Below are positions 45,378-56,202 of a DNA stretch of 64,000 nt, in pieces. The translations under genes were made by a program, and so were the position numbers. The stretch spans positions 5,377,501-5,441,500 of the forward strand of contig NZ_JADBEG010000001.1 of NCBI RefSeq assembly GCF_014873755.1, given 5' to 3'. The DNA is from Amycolatopsis lexingtonensis (GTDB lineage Bacteria > Actinomycetota > Actinomycetes > Mycobacteriales > Pseudonocardiaceae). The notes below the pieces were generated by a model that did not search any database, was not told where the DNA came from, and saw nothing but the letters and a program-made list of their open reading frames with translations. Every line of letters begins with the position of its first letter. Within the stretch, counting starts at the first letter, position 1.

Positions 45378-47492
45378 GTGTCGGAACCTCGGGTCAGACG
45401 GGCCGAGATCGCCATCGAACAAGCCCACGTCGATCGCGTGTACACCCGTCTGGACGAACTGCGCACCCAAGCCGAGGCGATGCGCACCAAGGGCTATGAA
45501 ATCGGCCAGGGCGCGCAGCGCGAGGCGATCTTCGAGCAGGCGTCGATGCTGTTCGAGCGGGACATGATGGTCTACCACGCCAACCAGACGCTCCAGACGC
45601 TCGACGCCGAGTACGAGGGGCTCGTCTTCGGCAGGCTGGACGACCGCGAAGGCGAACGCACCTACGTCGGGCGGCTCGGCATCCGCGACGCCGAGTTCGA
45701 CAACCTCGTCACGGACTGGCGCGCGCCGGCCGCGGCCGCGTTCTACCAGGCCACCGCCGAGGAGCCGATGGACGTCGTGCGGCGGCGCGTGATCCGCTGC
45801 TCCGGCCAGAACGTCCTCGACGTCGACGACGACGTCCTGATCGCCGACGCCGTGCCCGAGGGCATGCAGATCGTCGGCGAAGGCGCGCTGATGGCGGCGC
45901 TGGGGCGCTCGCGCGGCGAGAAGATGCGCGACATCGTCGCGACCATCCAGAAGGAGCAGGACGAGGTCATCCGGGCGCCGTGGCGCGGCGTCACCGAGAT
46001 CACCGGCGGGCCGGGCACCGGCAAGACCGCCGTCGCGCTGCACCGCGCGGCCTACCTGCTCTACCGCCACCGCCGCCAGCTCGGCGGGGCGGGCGTGCTC
46101 GTGATCGGGCCGTCCGGGGTGTTCACCAGCTACATCTCGCGCGTCCTCCCCTCGATGGGTGAGACGAACGTCGAACTGCGCGCGCTCGGCGAAGTCCTCG
46201 ACGGCCTGGAGGCGACGCGGCAGGACGCGGCGCCCCTGGCGGCGGTCAAGGGGTCGCTGCGGATGCGGAAGGTGCTGCTGCGGGCGCTGCGGGACACCCC
46301 GCCGGAGGCGCCCGAGGAGATGCGGATCGTCTACCGCGGCGAGGTCCTGAAGCTGAACGCGCGCGAGCTGGAGAAGGTGCGCCGCAAGGCCCACACGCAG
46401 GGCGCGCCGCCGAACCGGTCGCGGATCCGGGCCGCCGAGCTGCTGCTGGACGCGCTGGCGGCGAAGGCCGAGGAGTACGCGAAGGCCGACGGCAAGCAGT
46501 TCGACCGGGCCGAGCTGATCACCGACCTGGGCGAGCGGATCGACTTCCACCGGTTCCTGGTGGTGTGGTGGCCGGTGCTGTACCCGGCGCAGATCCTCAA
46601 GTGGCTGGGCGAGGAGAAGCGGCTCGCGGCGGCGTCGAAGGGCGTCCTGAACCGCGCCGAGATCTCGATGCTGGCCGCGGACTTCGCGGACCGGTCGCGC
46701 GGCTGGTCGATCGCGGACGTGGCGCTTTTGGACGAGCTGCGCGTGCTGATCGGGCCGCCGCCGAAGCGCAAGCGCCGCCAGGTGATCGAGGTGGAGCCGC
46801 AGCGCTCCGGCGGCGCCCCGACCCGGCCCGAGCACTACGACGAGTACTCGCACGTGGTCGTCGACGAGTCGCAGGACCTTTCGCCGATGCAGTGGCGGAT
46901 GGTCGGGCGGCGCGGGAAGTACGCGAGCTGGACCGTGGTCGGCGACCCGGTGCAGAGCTCGTGGCCGGACCCGGCCGAGGCGGCGACCGCGCGCGACCAG
47001 GCGTTCGGCGTCAAGACGACCCGGCGGCGCTTCACGCTGCGCACGAACTACCGGAACTCGGCGGAGATCTTCGACCTGGCGGCCAAGGTCGTGGCCGGGC
47101 ACGCGGAAGCCGGCGAGCTGCCGGTCGCGGTGCGGCAGACCGGCGTGGTGCCGGAGGTCCGCCCGGTCGAGGCCACCGGCCTGGCGGCCGCGACGCAGGC
47201 GGCGGTCAAGGAACTGCTGGGCGCGGTCGAGGGCACGGTCGGCGTCATCACGGCGATGGACCGGGTGCCGGAGGTCGGTGGCTGGCTGTCGGGGCAGGCG
47301 GACGAGCGGTTGAAGGTCGTGGGCAGCCTGGACTCGAAGGGGCTCGAGTACGACGCTGTGGTGCTGGTCGAGCCGATCGACCTGGTGACGGAGTCGACGA
47401 CCGGGCGGCGGGTGCTGTACGTGGCGCTGACCCGGGCGACGCAGCAGCTCACGGTGCTGGCCTCGAACCCGGATTGGCTGCCGTCGGCCTGA
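45378..47492 (+). CDS. helD: HelD-like UvrD-family RNA polymerase recycling helicase
   Basis: A 704-residue superfamily 1 protein. The N-terminal 120 residues form an acidic, coiled-coil arm; Walker A is GGPGTGKTAVALHRAAYL near residue 214, Walker B in HVVVDESQDLSPMQW near 492, and a motif VI-like LYVALTRATQQLTVL near 680. The size and domain order fit the actinobacterial (class II) HelD, which removes stalled RNA polymerase from DNA. Some relatives (HelR) protect against rifamycin; I see no rifamycin-associated element upstream. GTG at 45378 has AAGGAG before it. Confidence 0.9.
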   Translation: MSEPRVRRAEIAIEQAHVDRVYTRLDELRTQAEAMRTKGYEIGQGAQREAIFEQASMLFERDMMVYHANQTLQTLDAEYEGLVFGRLDDREGERTYVGRLGIRDAEFDNLVTDWRAPAAAAFYQATAEEPMDVVRRRVIRCSGQNVLDVDDDVLIADAVPEGMQIVGEGALMAALGRSRGEKMRDIVATIQKEQDEVIRAPWRGVTEITGGPGTGKTAVALHRAAYLLYRHRRQLGGAGVLVIGPSGVFTSYISRVLPSMGETNVELRALGEVLDGLEATRQDAAPLAAVKGSLRMRKVLLRALRDTPPEAPEEMRIVYRGEVLKLNARELEKVRRKAHTQGAPPNRSRIRAAELLLDALAAKAEEYAKADGKQFDRAELITDLGERIDFHRFLVVWWPVLYPAQILKWLGEEKRLAAASKGVLNRAEISMLAADFADRSRGWSIADVALLDELRVLIGPPPKRKRRQVIEVEPQRSGGAPTRPEHYDEYSHVVVDESQDLSPMQWRMVGRRGKYASWTVVGDPVQSSWPDPAEAATARDQAFGVKTTRRRFTLRTNYRNSAEIFDLAAKVVAGHAEAGELPVAVRQTGVVPEVRPVEATGLAAATQAAVKELLGAVEGTVGVITAMDRVPEVGGWLSGQADERLKVVGSLDSKGLEYDAVVLVEPIDLVTESTTGRRVLYVALTRATQQLTVLASNPDWLPSA

Positions 47493-47502
47493 CGCGGTGT
47501 CT

Positions 47503-47712
47503 TGAATGAGTCGTTCATGACGGCTCGGCCACGTCGCCGCCGGTGACCGGCTCGCCTGACGTCTTGAATGAGTCATTCAGGTCTTCGGAGGTCCTGAATG
47601 ACTCATTCAAGACGTTGGCGGAGCGCTGTGTCTCGGCCCGGGCGTGAACACGCTGAAGGGCCCCTTCGAGGGGCGGGAGGCGGGGTTCCCGTGCCCTTGA
47701 AGGAGCCCTTCA
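47503..47712. repeat. TGAA-N7-TTCA repeats between helD and the STAND gene
   Basis: The spacer 47493-47822 holds TGAATGAGTCGTTCA (47503), a full 55-bp paired palindrome (47560-47614) with boxes at 47565 and 47595, and a variant pair with a GC-rich heptamer, TGAAGGGCCCCTTCG (47654) and TGAAGGAGCCCTTCA (47698). So the centre changes from TGASTCA to GGGCCCC while the flanking TGAA/TTCA stays. The genes on either side converge. A terminator hairpin follows at 47776. Confidence 0.87.
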
Positions 47713-47775
47713 GACCCCCGGTGAAATGAACGTCGCGAGGACGTTTCCGTCCGAGGGCATGTCTAGCCGATCCGC

Positions 47776-47809
47776 GTTGTTCGGTGTCAGCGCGCCGCCA
47801 CCGAACAAC
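47776..47809 (-). terminator. Hairpin terminator after the STAND-WD40 gene
   Basis: A perfect 11-bp stem (GTTGTTCGGTG / CACCGAACAAC) with a 12-base loop lies 14 bases past the stop of the minus-strand STAND gene. It is notably less GC-rich than its surroundings. Confidence 0.7.
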
Positions 47810-47822
47810 AACGCCGAACAAT

Positions 47823-50800
47823 TCAGGGGCAAGGGGGCGCGTAGCCGAGGCCCGGCAGGCTCGCCGTCCATTCGGCTTCGCTGATCCGGGGTGCCGCCAC
47901 CGCGCAGATTCTTTCGGCCGCCCGGTCAGGATCGGTCTCCCACAACCGTACCGTGCCGTCCGCGCCCGCACCGGCCAGCGTGTGCCCGTCGGGCGCGTAC
48001 TGCGCGGCGTAGACGCGGTCCCGTTCTTCGGGCAGGACCGCCTTCGGGGCCGCGGCGGCGACGTCCCACAGCCGGATCGTCCGGTCGTAGCTGCCGGAGG
48101 CGAGGGTCCGGCCGTCGCCGCTGAAGGACACCGACATGACGATGTCCGTGTGCCCGGCCAGCACCGTGGACACGGGGTTCGCGACGTCCCAGAGCCGGAT
48201 CGTGCGGTCGGCGCTCCCGGTCGCGACCCGCTTCCCGTCGGGGCTGAAGGCGATCGAGAAGATCGTGTCGGTGTGCCCTTCGAGCTTCGCCACCGTCCGC
48301 GGGGCCCGCGGCGCCGAGATGTCCCAGAGCCGCGCGGTGTGGTCCCAGCCCGCGGTCGCGAGGGTCCGGCCGTCGGGGCTGAACGCGATCGTGTGGACGT
48401 CGTCGTCGTGGCCGTCCAGCCTGGCGATCTCCACCGGGTGGAGGCGGTCGGCGAGGTCCCACAGCCGGGCGGTGTGGCCGTCGCCCGCGGTGGCCAGCAG
48501 CTTGCCGTCCGGGCTGAAGACGACCGCGTCGATGTCGTCGTGGTATCGGTTGAACACCGTCGGCGGCCCCGGGTGCGCCGGGTCGGTGATGTCCCGGACC
48601 GTCATCGTGTGGTCCCAGCTGCCGGTGGCCAGGGTGCGGCCGTCCGGGCTGATCGCGACGCCGCAGACCGCGTTGCCGAAGCCGCCGATCGTGGCGAGGA
48701 GGCGGGGCGCGGCCGGGTCGGTGCGGTCGTGCAGCCGGACGGTCTCGTCGTAGCCGGCGGTGGCGAGCAGCTCGCCGCCCCGGCCGAAGGCGACGTGGCA
48801 GGCCTGGGCCGTGTGCGCCGGGATGCCGGGGCCGGGCAGGTCCCAGAGCCGGGCGGTCTGGTCGTCGCTGGCCGTGGCGAGGGTGCGGCCGTCGCGGGTG
48901 AACACCGCGGAGCCGACCGCGCCGATGTGCCCGGGCAGGGACAGCCGCTCGCGGGGCTGCTTCGGATCGGTGACGTCCCACAGCCGGGCCGTGCGGTCGA
49001 AGCCGGTGGTGGCGAGCGTGCGCCCGTCGGCGGTGAACGCGACCGAGCGCACGATCGCCTTGTGCGCGGTGAGCGACGCCAGCTGCGCCGGGCGGGCCGG
49101 GTCGGTGACGTCCCACAGCCGCGCGGTCTGGTCCTGGCTCGCCGTGGCGAGGGTCCGCCCGTCGGGGCTGAACGCGACCGAGTGCACGACGTCGGTGTGG
49201 CCGGCCGCCACGCCGAGCTGCGTCCGCGAAGCGACGTCCCAGACCCGCGCGGTCTTGTCGGCCGACGCGGACGCGAGCAGCTTGCCGTCGGCGCTGAAGG
49301 CCAGGTTGTTGACGTAGGAGGTGTGCCCTTTCAGCTCGCCCAGCGGGCGCGGACGGGCCGGGTCGGCGGTGTCGTAGAGCCGGAGCGTGCCGGTGACGTC
49401 GGCGGTCGCCAGCAGCGGCCCGGCCGGGCTGAAGGCGACGGCGTAGGACTTGCCCTGGTGCTGCTCGATCGTCGTGCCGGGACCCGGGCGGGCCGGGTCG
49501 GAGACGTCCCAGACGCGGACGGTGCCGTCGAAGCCCGCGGTGGCCACGGTCCGGCCGTCGGCGGCGAACGCGACGTTGTTGACGTTGCCGGCGTGCCCGG
49601 CGAGGGTGCCCAGGGCCACGGGGTGGTGCGGGTCGCCGATGTCCCACAGCCGCGCGGTGCCGTCCCAGCTCGCGGTGGCCATGACGCGGCCGTCGGGGCG
49701 GAGGGCGACGGTGTTGACCCGGCCGGTGTGCCCGGTGAGCCGGGTCGAGTACGGCGTCGCGAACATGCCGAGCACGCTGCTGCGCTCGTCGGCGCCGGGG
49801 TCGAGCCGGTACGCGGCCAGCGCGAGCTGCGCGGCCAGCGCGGGGTTGGTGGCGCGCATGGCCAGCGCCTGGCCCGCGACCTTCTGGGCGAGCGCGCTGT
49901 TGCGCTGCTCGGTGGCCGTCGACTCGGCGTGCACGGCGTAGACGGTGGCGCCCACCGCGAAGACCAGCAGCACCGCGAGCAGCGCGACCAGCTGCCGGAG
50001 CCGGCGGGTGCGGCGGCGGTCGCGCTCCTGCTCGGCGTGCTCGACGGCGAGGCTCGCGTCGAGGAACCGCCGTTCCCGCCGGGACAGCGCGGAGTCCTGG
50101 CGCGCGGCCCACTCCCGCGCGATGGCCAGCCGGGTGCCGCGGTAGAGCCAGCCGGGGTCTTCGCCGACGGACTCCCAGGCGCCGGTCGCCTCGGTGAGCT
50201 GCCGGTGCACGCGCAGGCCTTCGCGGTCCTGGGTGAGCCACTCGCGCAGCCGCGGCCAGCCCCGGATGAGGGCTTCGTGGGCGATCTCGATGCCGGTGTC
50301 GTCGAGGGCGACCAGCCGGGCCGAGGCCAGCTCGCCGAGGACGACGGCGGTGTCTTCGTCCTCGGTGTCGAGTTCGGCGCGGCCGATCCGGCGCTTGGTG
50401 TCTTCGGTGCCTTCGCCGAGCGCGGTCATCCGGAGGAAGATCTGCCGGGCCAGCCGCTGCTGAGGGCCCGAGAACTTCCCGAAGGTCCCTTCGGACGTCT
50501 GCGCGATGGCCCGCTCGATGCCGCCGGTCGACTCGTAGCCGGCGAGGGTCAGCGTGGTGCCGCGGCGCCGCCGCCACGTCTCCAGCAGCGCGTGGGAGAG
50601 CAGCGGCAGCACGCCGGGCTGGCCGGTGGCGTCCGCGACGAGCCGCGAGACCAGTGCGTTTTCGACGCGGTAGCCGGCGTCCACGGCGGGCCGCGAGATC
50701 GCCTGCCGGAGCTCCTCGGTGGTCATCGGGCCGACCAGGACCTGGGCGTCCTGCATCGCCTCGGCGAGCACGGCGTGGCGCGCGCAGTGGGTGTAGAAGT

Positions 50801-51602
50801 CGGTGCGGATGCCGAGCACCACCCGAGTCCGGCTGTCCGGGCCGGTCGTGGCGGCGACCAGCGCGTCGAGGAAGCGGGTGCGTTCCACGTCGTCCTGGCA
50901 GAGCGTGAAGACCTCTTCGAACTGGTCGACGACCAGCACGACGTCCTCGCCGCCGTCGTCGGTCAGCTGGCGGGCGGCCAGGCCCAGGTTGCGGGGGTGC
51001 GCGGCGAAGTCGTCGAGCAGGGCGCCGGCCGGGACACCGAGCGCGGCGGCGAACCTGACCGCGCACTCGTGCAGCGGCCGGGCACCCGGGGTGAGCAGCA
51101 CCACCGGTCCCTTGACGGCGGGCAGCAGACCGGCGCGCAGCAGCGAGGACTTGCCCGATCCGGACGCGCCGAGGACGGCGAGAAAACGTTGTCTCGACAG
51201 CCGCGCGACGAGCTTTTCGATCAGCTTGTCCCGGCCGAAGAATCGCCGCGCGTCAGCTGAGGTGAATGCGGACAGGCCGACGTAAGGCGGGATTTCCCCG
51301 GATTCGGGCTCGGGCGGTGAATCGGCACCGTCCCGGCGCGACTCTTCGGCGACGGCGTGCCACCGCTCTTCCCATTCACCGGGGACCCCGCCGCAGGCCC
51401 GGACGTAGGCCAGAGTCACCGCCAAGCTGGGGAGTTTCCGTCCGCCGGCGGCTTCGGACAGCGTGCCGGCCGAGTAGTGCGCACGACGGCCGAGCTCGCG
51501 ATAAGTGGGGTTCCCGGCGCTCTCGCGCAAACGCCGGAGATCGGCGGCGAATTCGGTCAGCAGATCGTCCCCGGGATCCAGGGGTCGCTCCGGACGCGGC
51601 AC
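47823..51602 (-). CDS. HTH-STAND NTPase-TM-WD40 protein, 1259 aa
   Basis: A large signalling ATPase. In order: a Cro/C1-type HTH (about 15-90, [20 protein letters not shown]), a P-loop STAND NTPase module with [12 protein letters not shown] near 126, Walker [15 protein letters not shown] near 146 and Walker [13 protein letters not shown] near 215, a helical region, one membrane helix ([20 protein letters not shown] near 545), then 14 WD40 repeats to the C-terminus (about 620-1259), each ending RLWD-like. Fourteen repeats suit two seven-bladed propellers outside the membrane. Such proteins are signal sensors; some STAND proteins act in phage defence, but nothing here shows that. GTG start with AGGAGG. 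Confidence 0.88.
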   Translation of the reverse strand: MPRPERPLDPGDDLLTEFAADLRRLRESAGNPTYRELGRRAHYSAGTLSEAAGGRKLPSLAVTLAYVRACGGVPGEWEERWHAVAEESRRDGADSPPEPESGEIPPYVGLSAFTSADARRFFGRDKLIEKLVARLSRQRFLAVLGASGSGKSSLLRAGLLPAVKGPVVLLTPGARPLHECAVRFAAALGVPAGALLDDFAAHPRNLGLAARQLTDDGGEDVVLVVDQFEEVFTLCQDDVERTRFLDALVAATTGPDSRTRVVLGIRTDFYTHCARHAVLAEAMQDAQVLVGPMTTEELRQAISRPAVDAGYRVENALVSRLVADATGQPGVLPLLSHALLETWRRRRGTTLTLAGYESTGGIERAIAQTSEGTFGKFSGPQQRLARQIFLRMTALGEGTEDTKRRIGRAELDTEDEDTAVVLGELASARLVALDDTGIEIAHEALIRGWPRLREWLTQDREGLRVHRQLTEATGAWESVGEDPGWLYRGTRLAIAREWAARQDSALSRRERRFLDASLAVEHAEQERDRRRTRRLRQLVALLAVLLVFAVGATVYAVHAESTATEQRNSALAQKVAGQALAMRATNPALAAQLALAAYRLDPGADERSSVLGMFATPYSTRLTGHTGRVNTVALRPDGRVMATASWDGTARLWDIGDPHHPVALGTLAGHAGNVNNVAFAADGRTVATAGFDGTVRVWDVSDPARPGPGTTIEQHQGKSYAVAFSPAGPLLATADVTGTLRLYDTADPARPRPLGELKGHTSYVNNLAFSADGKLLASASADKTARVWDVASRTQLGVAAGHTDVVHSVAFSPDGRTLATASQDQTARLWDVTDPARPAQLASLTAHKAIVRSVAFTADGRTLATTGFDRTARLWDVTDPKQPRERLSLPGHIGAVGSAVFTRDGRTLATASDDQTARLWDLPGPGIPAHTAQACHVAFGRGGELLATAGYDETVRLHDRTDPAAPRLLATIGGFGNAVCGVAISPDGRTLATGSWDHTMTVRDITDPAHPGPPTVFNRYHDDIDAVVFSPDGKLLATAGDGHTARLWDLADRLHPVEIARLDGHDDDVHTIAFSPDGRTLATAGWDHTARLWDISAPRAPRTVAKLEGHTDTIFSIAFSPDGKRVATGSADRTIRLWDVANPVSTVLAGHTDIVMSVSFSGDGRTLASGSYDRTIRLWDVAAAAPKAVLPEERDRVYAAQYAPDGHTLAGAGADGTVRLWETDPDRAAERICAVAAPRISEAEWTASLPGLGYAPPCP

Positions 51603-51742
51603 CCGTCCTCCTGTTTCTCTTTTTCCGGTTCGGACACCGTATCCCCATTGCCGCCCCTTCCGCGGCCGTTCGGCGCGAACGGCGTGAAGATCGTCACCGC
51701 CCGCCGGGAAGCAATGCGGGCACCGGGGCGTTGACCCCGGTT

Positions 51743-52738
<996 letters not shown>

Positions 52739-52806
52739 CGCGGCAGCGCCGGGCCCCGCAACCAGCCCCACGACGCCACCCGAGCCGAGCCGGGCCACGC
52801 GGCGAG

Positions 52807-52861
52807 CGTCTTGAATGACTCATTCAGGTCGTCGGAGGTCCTGAATGACTCATTCAAGACC
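52807..52861. repeat. Paired TGAA-N7-TTCA palindrome
   Basis: A 55-bp nested palindrome with TGAATGACTCATTCA at 52812 and 52842, 30 bases apart, 69 bases after the LLM stop. The two boxes are identical, so unlike the other pairs the inner heptamers do not mirror each other exactly. Confidence 0.85.
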
Positions 52862-53282
52862 GCGCGAGCCGAGCGCACGCCACCCCGGCGGCGCAACTCT
52901 GGACGTGCGGCACCGCCCGGCCTACCCTCCCCGCGTACCCGTCCACCCCGTCGTTCCGGTGAGCGGGAATGGTCACGACCGTGCAGGTCGCCCCCGCTCA
53001 CCGCACCCGGTAGGGGATTTTCTTTTCCTCCACTGACAACAAGATCCAGGCCGTTTGTCAGTACTCGACAAGAAATGCGCGGTTACCAGCCCGTGACCGC
53101 GTGATCCTGCTCAAGTTCTTGTCTCCCAGCAGGGCCGTCGTTAGCGTACCGACCAGTAGGAAACGGCACGGTGTCCCCCGAGACCGTGAATGGCCGACAA
53201 TTGTTACCCCGTTCGGACCATTTCCCTTTGCTCACCTCGGGTGTATTCGGCGTGCCGCCGAAACCGCTGGGGAGGCACACGA
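52862..53282. promoter_or_regulatory. Upstream region of the mce operon
   Basis: This stretch has no gene I can support and is less GC-rich than average from about 53004 on, as expected of a promoter. It holds a perfect 11-bp inverted repeat (CGGTGAGCGGG 52957-52967, CCCGCTCACCG 52993-53003), a CAAGTTCTTG palindrome at 53112-53121, which has the core CAAG-NN-CTTG of KstR2-type operators, and TACCGACCAGTAGG at 53147-53160, related to the operator-like site before the acyl-CoA reductase gene. GGAGG lies just before the first mce-operon start. Confidence 0.5.
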
Positions 53283-54077
53283 ATGGCCGAACGGACGACG
53301 ACGGCGTCGTTCCCCGGGGCCGCCGCGCTGCGGCAGACCGGACGGCTCTACGGGCTGGGGCTGGACGTCGTGCGGCTGACGTTCCGCCGCCCGTTCCAGG
53401 TGCGTGAGCTGGTCCAGCAGTTCTGGTTCATCGCGAGCGTCTCGATCCTGCCGACGGCACTGGTCTCCATCCCGTTCGGCGCGGTGATCGCGCTGCACAT
53501 CGGGTCGCTGACCACGCAGATCGGCGCGCAGTCGTTCACCGGCGCGGCGAGTGTGCTCGCGATCATCCAGCAGGCCAGCCCGATCGTCACCGCGCTGCTC
53601 ATCGCCGGCGCGGGTGGCAGCGCCATGTGCGCCGACCTGGGCTCCCGGACCATCCGCGAAGAGATCGACGCCATGGAAGTGCTCGGCGTCTCGCCCGTGC
53701 AGCGGCTGATCGTGCCGCGGGTGCTCGCCGCGATGGGCGTCGCCATCTTCCTGAACGGCATGGTCAGCGTCGTCGGCGTGCTCGGCGGCTACTTCTTCAA
53801 CGTGATCATGCAGCACGGGACGCCGGGCGCGTACCTGGCGAGCTTCTCCGCGCTCGCCCAGCTGCCCGACCTGTGGATCAGCGAGATCAAGGCGCTCATC
53901 TTCGGCTTCGTCGCCGGGGTCGTGGCCGCCTACCGGGGGTTGAACCCCAAGGGCGGGCCGAAGGGCGTCGGCGACGCCGTGAACCAGTCCGTGGTCATCA
54001 CGTTCCTGCTGCTGTTCGTGCTGAACCTGGTGCTCACCACCGTGTACCTGCAACTCGTGCCGCCCAAGGGGAGCTGA
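53283..54077 (+). CDS. yrbEA: MlaE/YrbE-family permease A of mce operon
   Basis: A 264-residue membrane permease with about six helices, the first of two YrbE subunits of a Mce lipid importer. The conserved cytoplasmic coupling segment SRTIREEIDAMEVLGVSPVQ near 122-141 is the MlaE signature that contacts the ATPase. GGAGG lies 6 bases upstream. Together with the six Mce proteins it should import sterols or fatty acids across the envelope using an MceG-type ATPase, which is not encoded in the window. Confidence 0.93.
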   Translation: MAERTTTASFPGAAALRQTGRLYGLGLDVVRLTFRRPFQVRELVQQFWFIASVSILPTALVSIPFGAVIALHIGSLTTQIGAQSFTGAASVLAIIQQASPIVTALLIAGAGGSAMCADLGSRTIREEIDAMEVLGVSPVQRLIVPRVLAAMGVAIFLNGMVSVVGVLGGYFFNVIMQHGTPGAYLASFSALAQLPDLWISEIKALIFGFVAGVVAAYRGLNPKGGPKGVGDAVNQSVVITFLLLFVLNLVLTTVYLQLVPPKGS

Positions 54078-54079
54078 TC

Positions 54080-54931
54080 GTGACGACCACGGACCTCCCG
54101 AGAGCCGCGCGCGTGCGCGAAGCCGTCGACCGCCGGTTCGGCTTCCTCGACACCCTCGGCGACCAGATCCTCTTCTTCCTCCGCGCGATCGCCTGGATCC
54201 CGCGGGCGATCCACCGCTACCTGCGCGAGATCGTGCGCCTGCTCGCCGAAGTCAGCTTCGGCAGCGGGGCGCTGGCCGTCATCGGCGGCACGATCGGCGT
54301 GATGATCGGGATGACCGTCGCCACCGGCACGGTCGTCGGCCTGCAGGGCTACTCCGCGCTCAACCAGGTCGGGACGTCGGCGTTCGCCGGGTTCGTCTCC
54401 GCCTACTTCAACACCCGTGAGATCGCCCCGCTCGTCTCCGGCCTCGCGCTGTCCGCCACCGTCGGCTGCGGGTTCACCGCGCAGCTCGGCGCGATGCGGA
54501 TCTCCGAGGAGATCGACGCCCTCGAGGTCATGGGCATCCCCAGCGTCCCGTACCTGGTGACGACCCGGGTGATCGCCGGATTCCTCGCCGTCATCCCGCT
54601 CTACGCCATCGGGCTGCTCTCGAGCTACCTCGCTTCGCGGCAGATCACCGTGTGGTTCTTCGGCCAGTCCGCGGGCACCTACGACCACTACTTCCTGCTG
54701 TTCCTGCCGCCCGGCGACGTCCTGTGGTCGTTCGGGAAGGTACTGGTGTTCAGCGTCGTCGTGGTCCTGGCGCACTGCTACTACGGCTTCCGCGCGAGCG
54801 GCGGCCCGGCCGGCGTCGGCGTCGCGGTGGGCCGCGCGGTCCGCACCGCGATCGTCGCGATCAGCGTGCTCGACTTCTTCCTGTCCCTGGCCATCTGGGG
54901 CGCGACGACGACCGTGCAGGTGGCCGGATGA
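54080..54931 (+). CDS. yrbEB: MlaE/YrbE-family permease B of mce operon
   Basis: A 283-residue partner permease. It carries TAQLGAMRISEEIDALEVMG near 133-152 and IPSVPYLVTTRVIAGFLAVI. GTG start 2 bases after the yrbEA stop; ends with ATGA overlap into mceA. The two permeases form the inner-membrane channel of the Mce transporter. Confidence 0.93.
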   Translation: MTTTDLPRAARVREAVDRRFGFLDTLGDQILFFLRAIAWIPRAIHRYLREIVRLLAEVSFGSGALAVIGGTIGVMIGMTVATGTVVGLQGYSALNQVGTSAFAGFVSAYFNTREIAPLVSGLALSATVGCGFTAQLGAMRISEEIDALEVMGIPSVPYLVTTRVIAGFLAVIPLYAIGLLSSYLASRQITVWFFGQSAGTYDHYFLLFLPPGDVLWSFGKVLVFSVVVVLAHCYYGFRASGGPAGVGVAVGRAVRTAIVAISVLDFFLSLAIWGATTTVQVAG

Positions 54932-56202
54932 GCCGGGACACCCGCCGCAAGGCCGGGATCCGCACCGCGGGCGTGCTGTTCCTGGTGGTGATGGGCGTGC
55001 TCGTCACGCTCTCCATCAAGGTGTACGACAAGGACTTCGTCAGCACCGTCCCGGTGACGCTCAAGACGAGCCGCATCGGCAACCAGCTGTCCGCGGGCGG
55101 GCAGGTCAAGGCCCGCGGCGTGCTCGTCGGGGAGATCCGCGACGTCCGCGCGACCCCGCAGGGCGCCGAGATAGCGCTTGCTCTCGAGCCCGGCAAGGTG
55201 GACATGCTGCCGCGCAACGTTTCCGCGTTGCTCGTGCCGAAGACGCTGTTCGGCGAGCGGTACGTCCAGCTGTCCATCCCGGACGGCGCCCGCGCCCCGC
55301 ACCTGACCGCCGGCGACACGATCGAGCAGGACCGTTCGGCGAACGCGATCGAGCTGGAACGCGTCTTCGACAACCTGCTGCCGGTGCTGCAGGCCGTCCA
55401 GCCGCAGAAGCTCGCGACCACGCTGACCGCGGTGTCGACGGCGCTGCAGGGCCGCGGCGAACAGCTCGGGAAGACGATCGGCACCGCGGACGCGTACCTG
55501 AAGAACTTCAACCCCGACCTCCCCCAGCTGACGGCGGACATCCACGACCTCGCCACCGTCTCCAACCTCTACGGCGACATCGCGCCCGATCTCCTGGACG
55601 CGCTCACCGCGTCCGCCGTCACGCTCAACACCGTCAAGGAGAAGCAAAGCGAGCTGACCGGGGTCTACCAGCAGGTGACCTCGTCTTCGCGGGAGGTCAC
55701 GGACTTCCTGGCGAACAACCGCGGCAACCTCATCTCCCTGGCCGCCGACAGCCGCGCGCCGCTGGAGGTCGCCGCGAAGTACTCCCCCAGCTTCGCCTGC
55801 ACCCTCGCTTCGCTCAACGCACTGAGGAAATCCATGGACCAGGTGCTCGGCGCCGGCACCGGTGAGCCGGGCCTGCACGCCGACGTCGCCGTCACCGCCG
55901 ACAGCGGGAAGTACCTGCCGGGCAAGGACGATCCGCGCTACACCGCCGGCGGCGAGCCGCGCTGCTACCCCTCCGGCGTGGCCCCGACGATCGGCACCGC
56001 GGCCGCGGCGCCCGGCACCACCGGGCACCCGCTGCTGACCGGCGGGCAGGGCGACCTCGGCGTCGCCAACTCGCCGCAGGAGCAGCAGCTGCTGGCCACC
56101 CTGGTCGCGCCGTCGATCGGCGTGCCCGCCGCCGACGTCCCGGCGTGGAGCAGCGTGCTGGTCGGGCCGCTCTACCGCGGCACGGAGGTGAAGCTCAAGT
56201 GA
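54928..56202 (+). CDS. mceA: MceA: Mce-family lipid-transfer protein
   Basis: A 424-residue Mce protein: N-terminal membrane anchor (about 10-32), an MCE domain (about 38-120, VKARGVLVGEIRDV) and a long helical region with a C-terminal tail. Its order as the first MCE subunit defines it as MceA. The six different MCE subunits are expected to form a hetero-hexameric tunnel across the periplasm. Confidence 0.9.
   Translation: MSRDTRRKAGIRTAGVLFLVVMGVLVTLSIKVYDKDFVSTVPVTLKTSRIGNQLSAGGQVKARGVLVGEIRDVRATPQGAEIALALEPGKVDMLPRNVSALLVPKTLFGERYVQLSIPDGARAPHLTAGDTIEQDRSANAIELERVFDNLLPVLQAVQPQKLATTLTAVSTALQGRGEQLGKTIGTADAYLKNFNPDLPQLTADIHDLATVSNLYGDIAPDLLDALTASAVTLNTVKEKQSELTGVYQQVTSSSREVTDFLANNRGNLISLAADSRAPLEVAAKYSPSFACTLASLNALRKSMDQVLGAGTGEPGLHADVAVTADSGKYLPGKDDPRYTAGGEPRCYPSGVAPTIGTAAAAPGTTGHPLLTGGQGDLGVANSPQEQQLLATLVAPSIGVPAADVPAWSSVLVGPLYRGTEVKLK

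Noticed and set aside
44694..47576. A 960-codon minus-strand frame running through rsmD and opposite helD
   Set aside because: Only the part up to 45254 shows RsmD motifs; the rest is antisense to helD and lacks any recognisable fold.
47784..51260. A 1158-codon plus-strand frame opposite the STAND-WD40 gene
   Set aside because: It is the mirror of WD40 codons, with repeated [14 protein letters not shown] strings and no domain; the minus strand encodes clear catalytic and repeat motifs.
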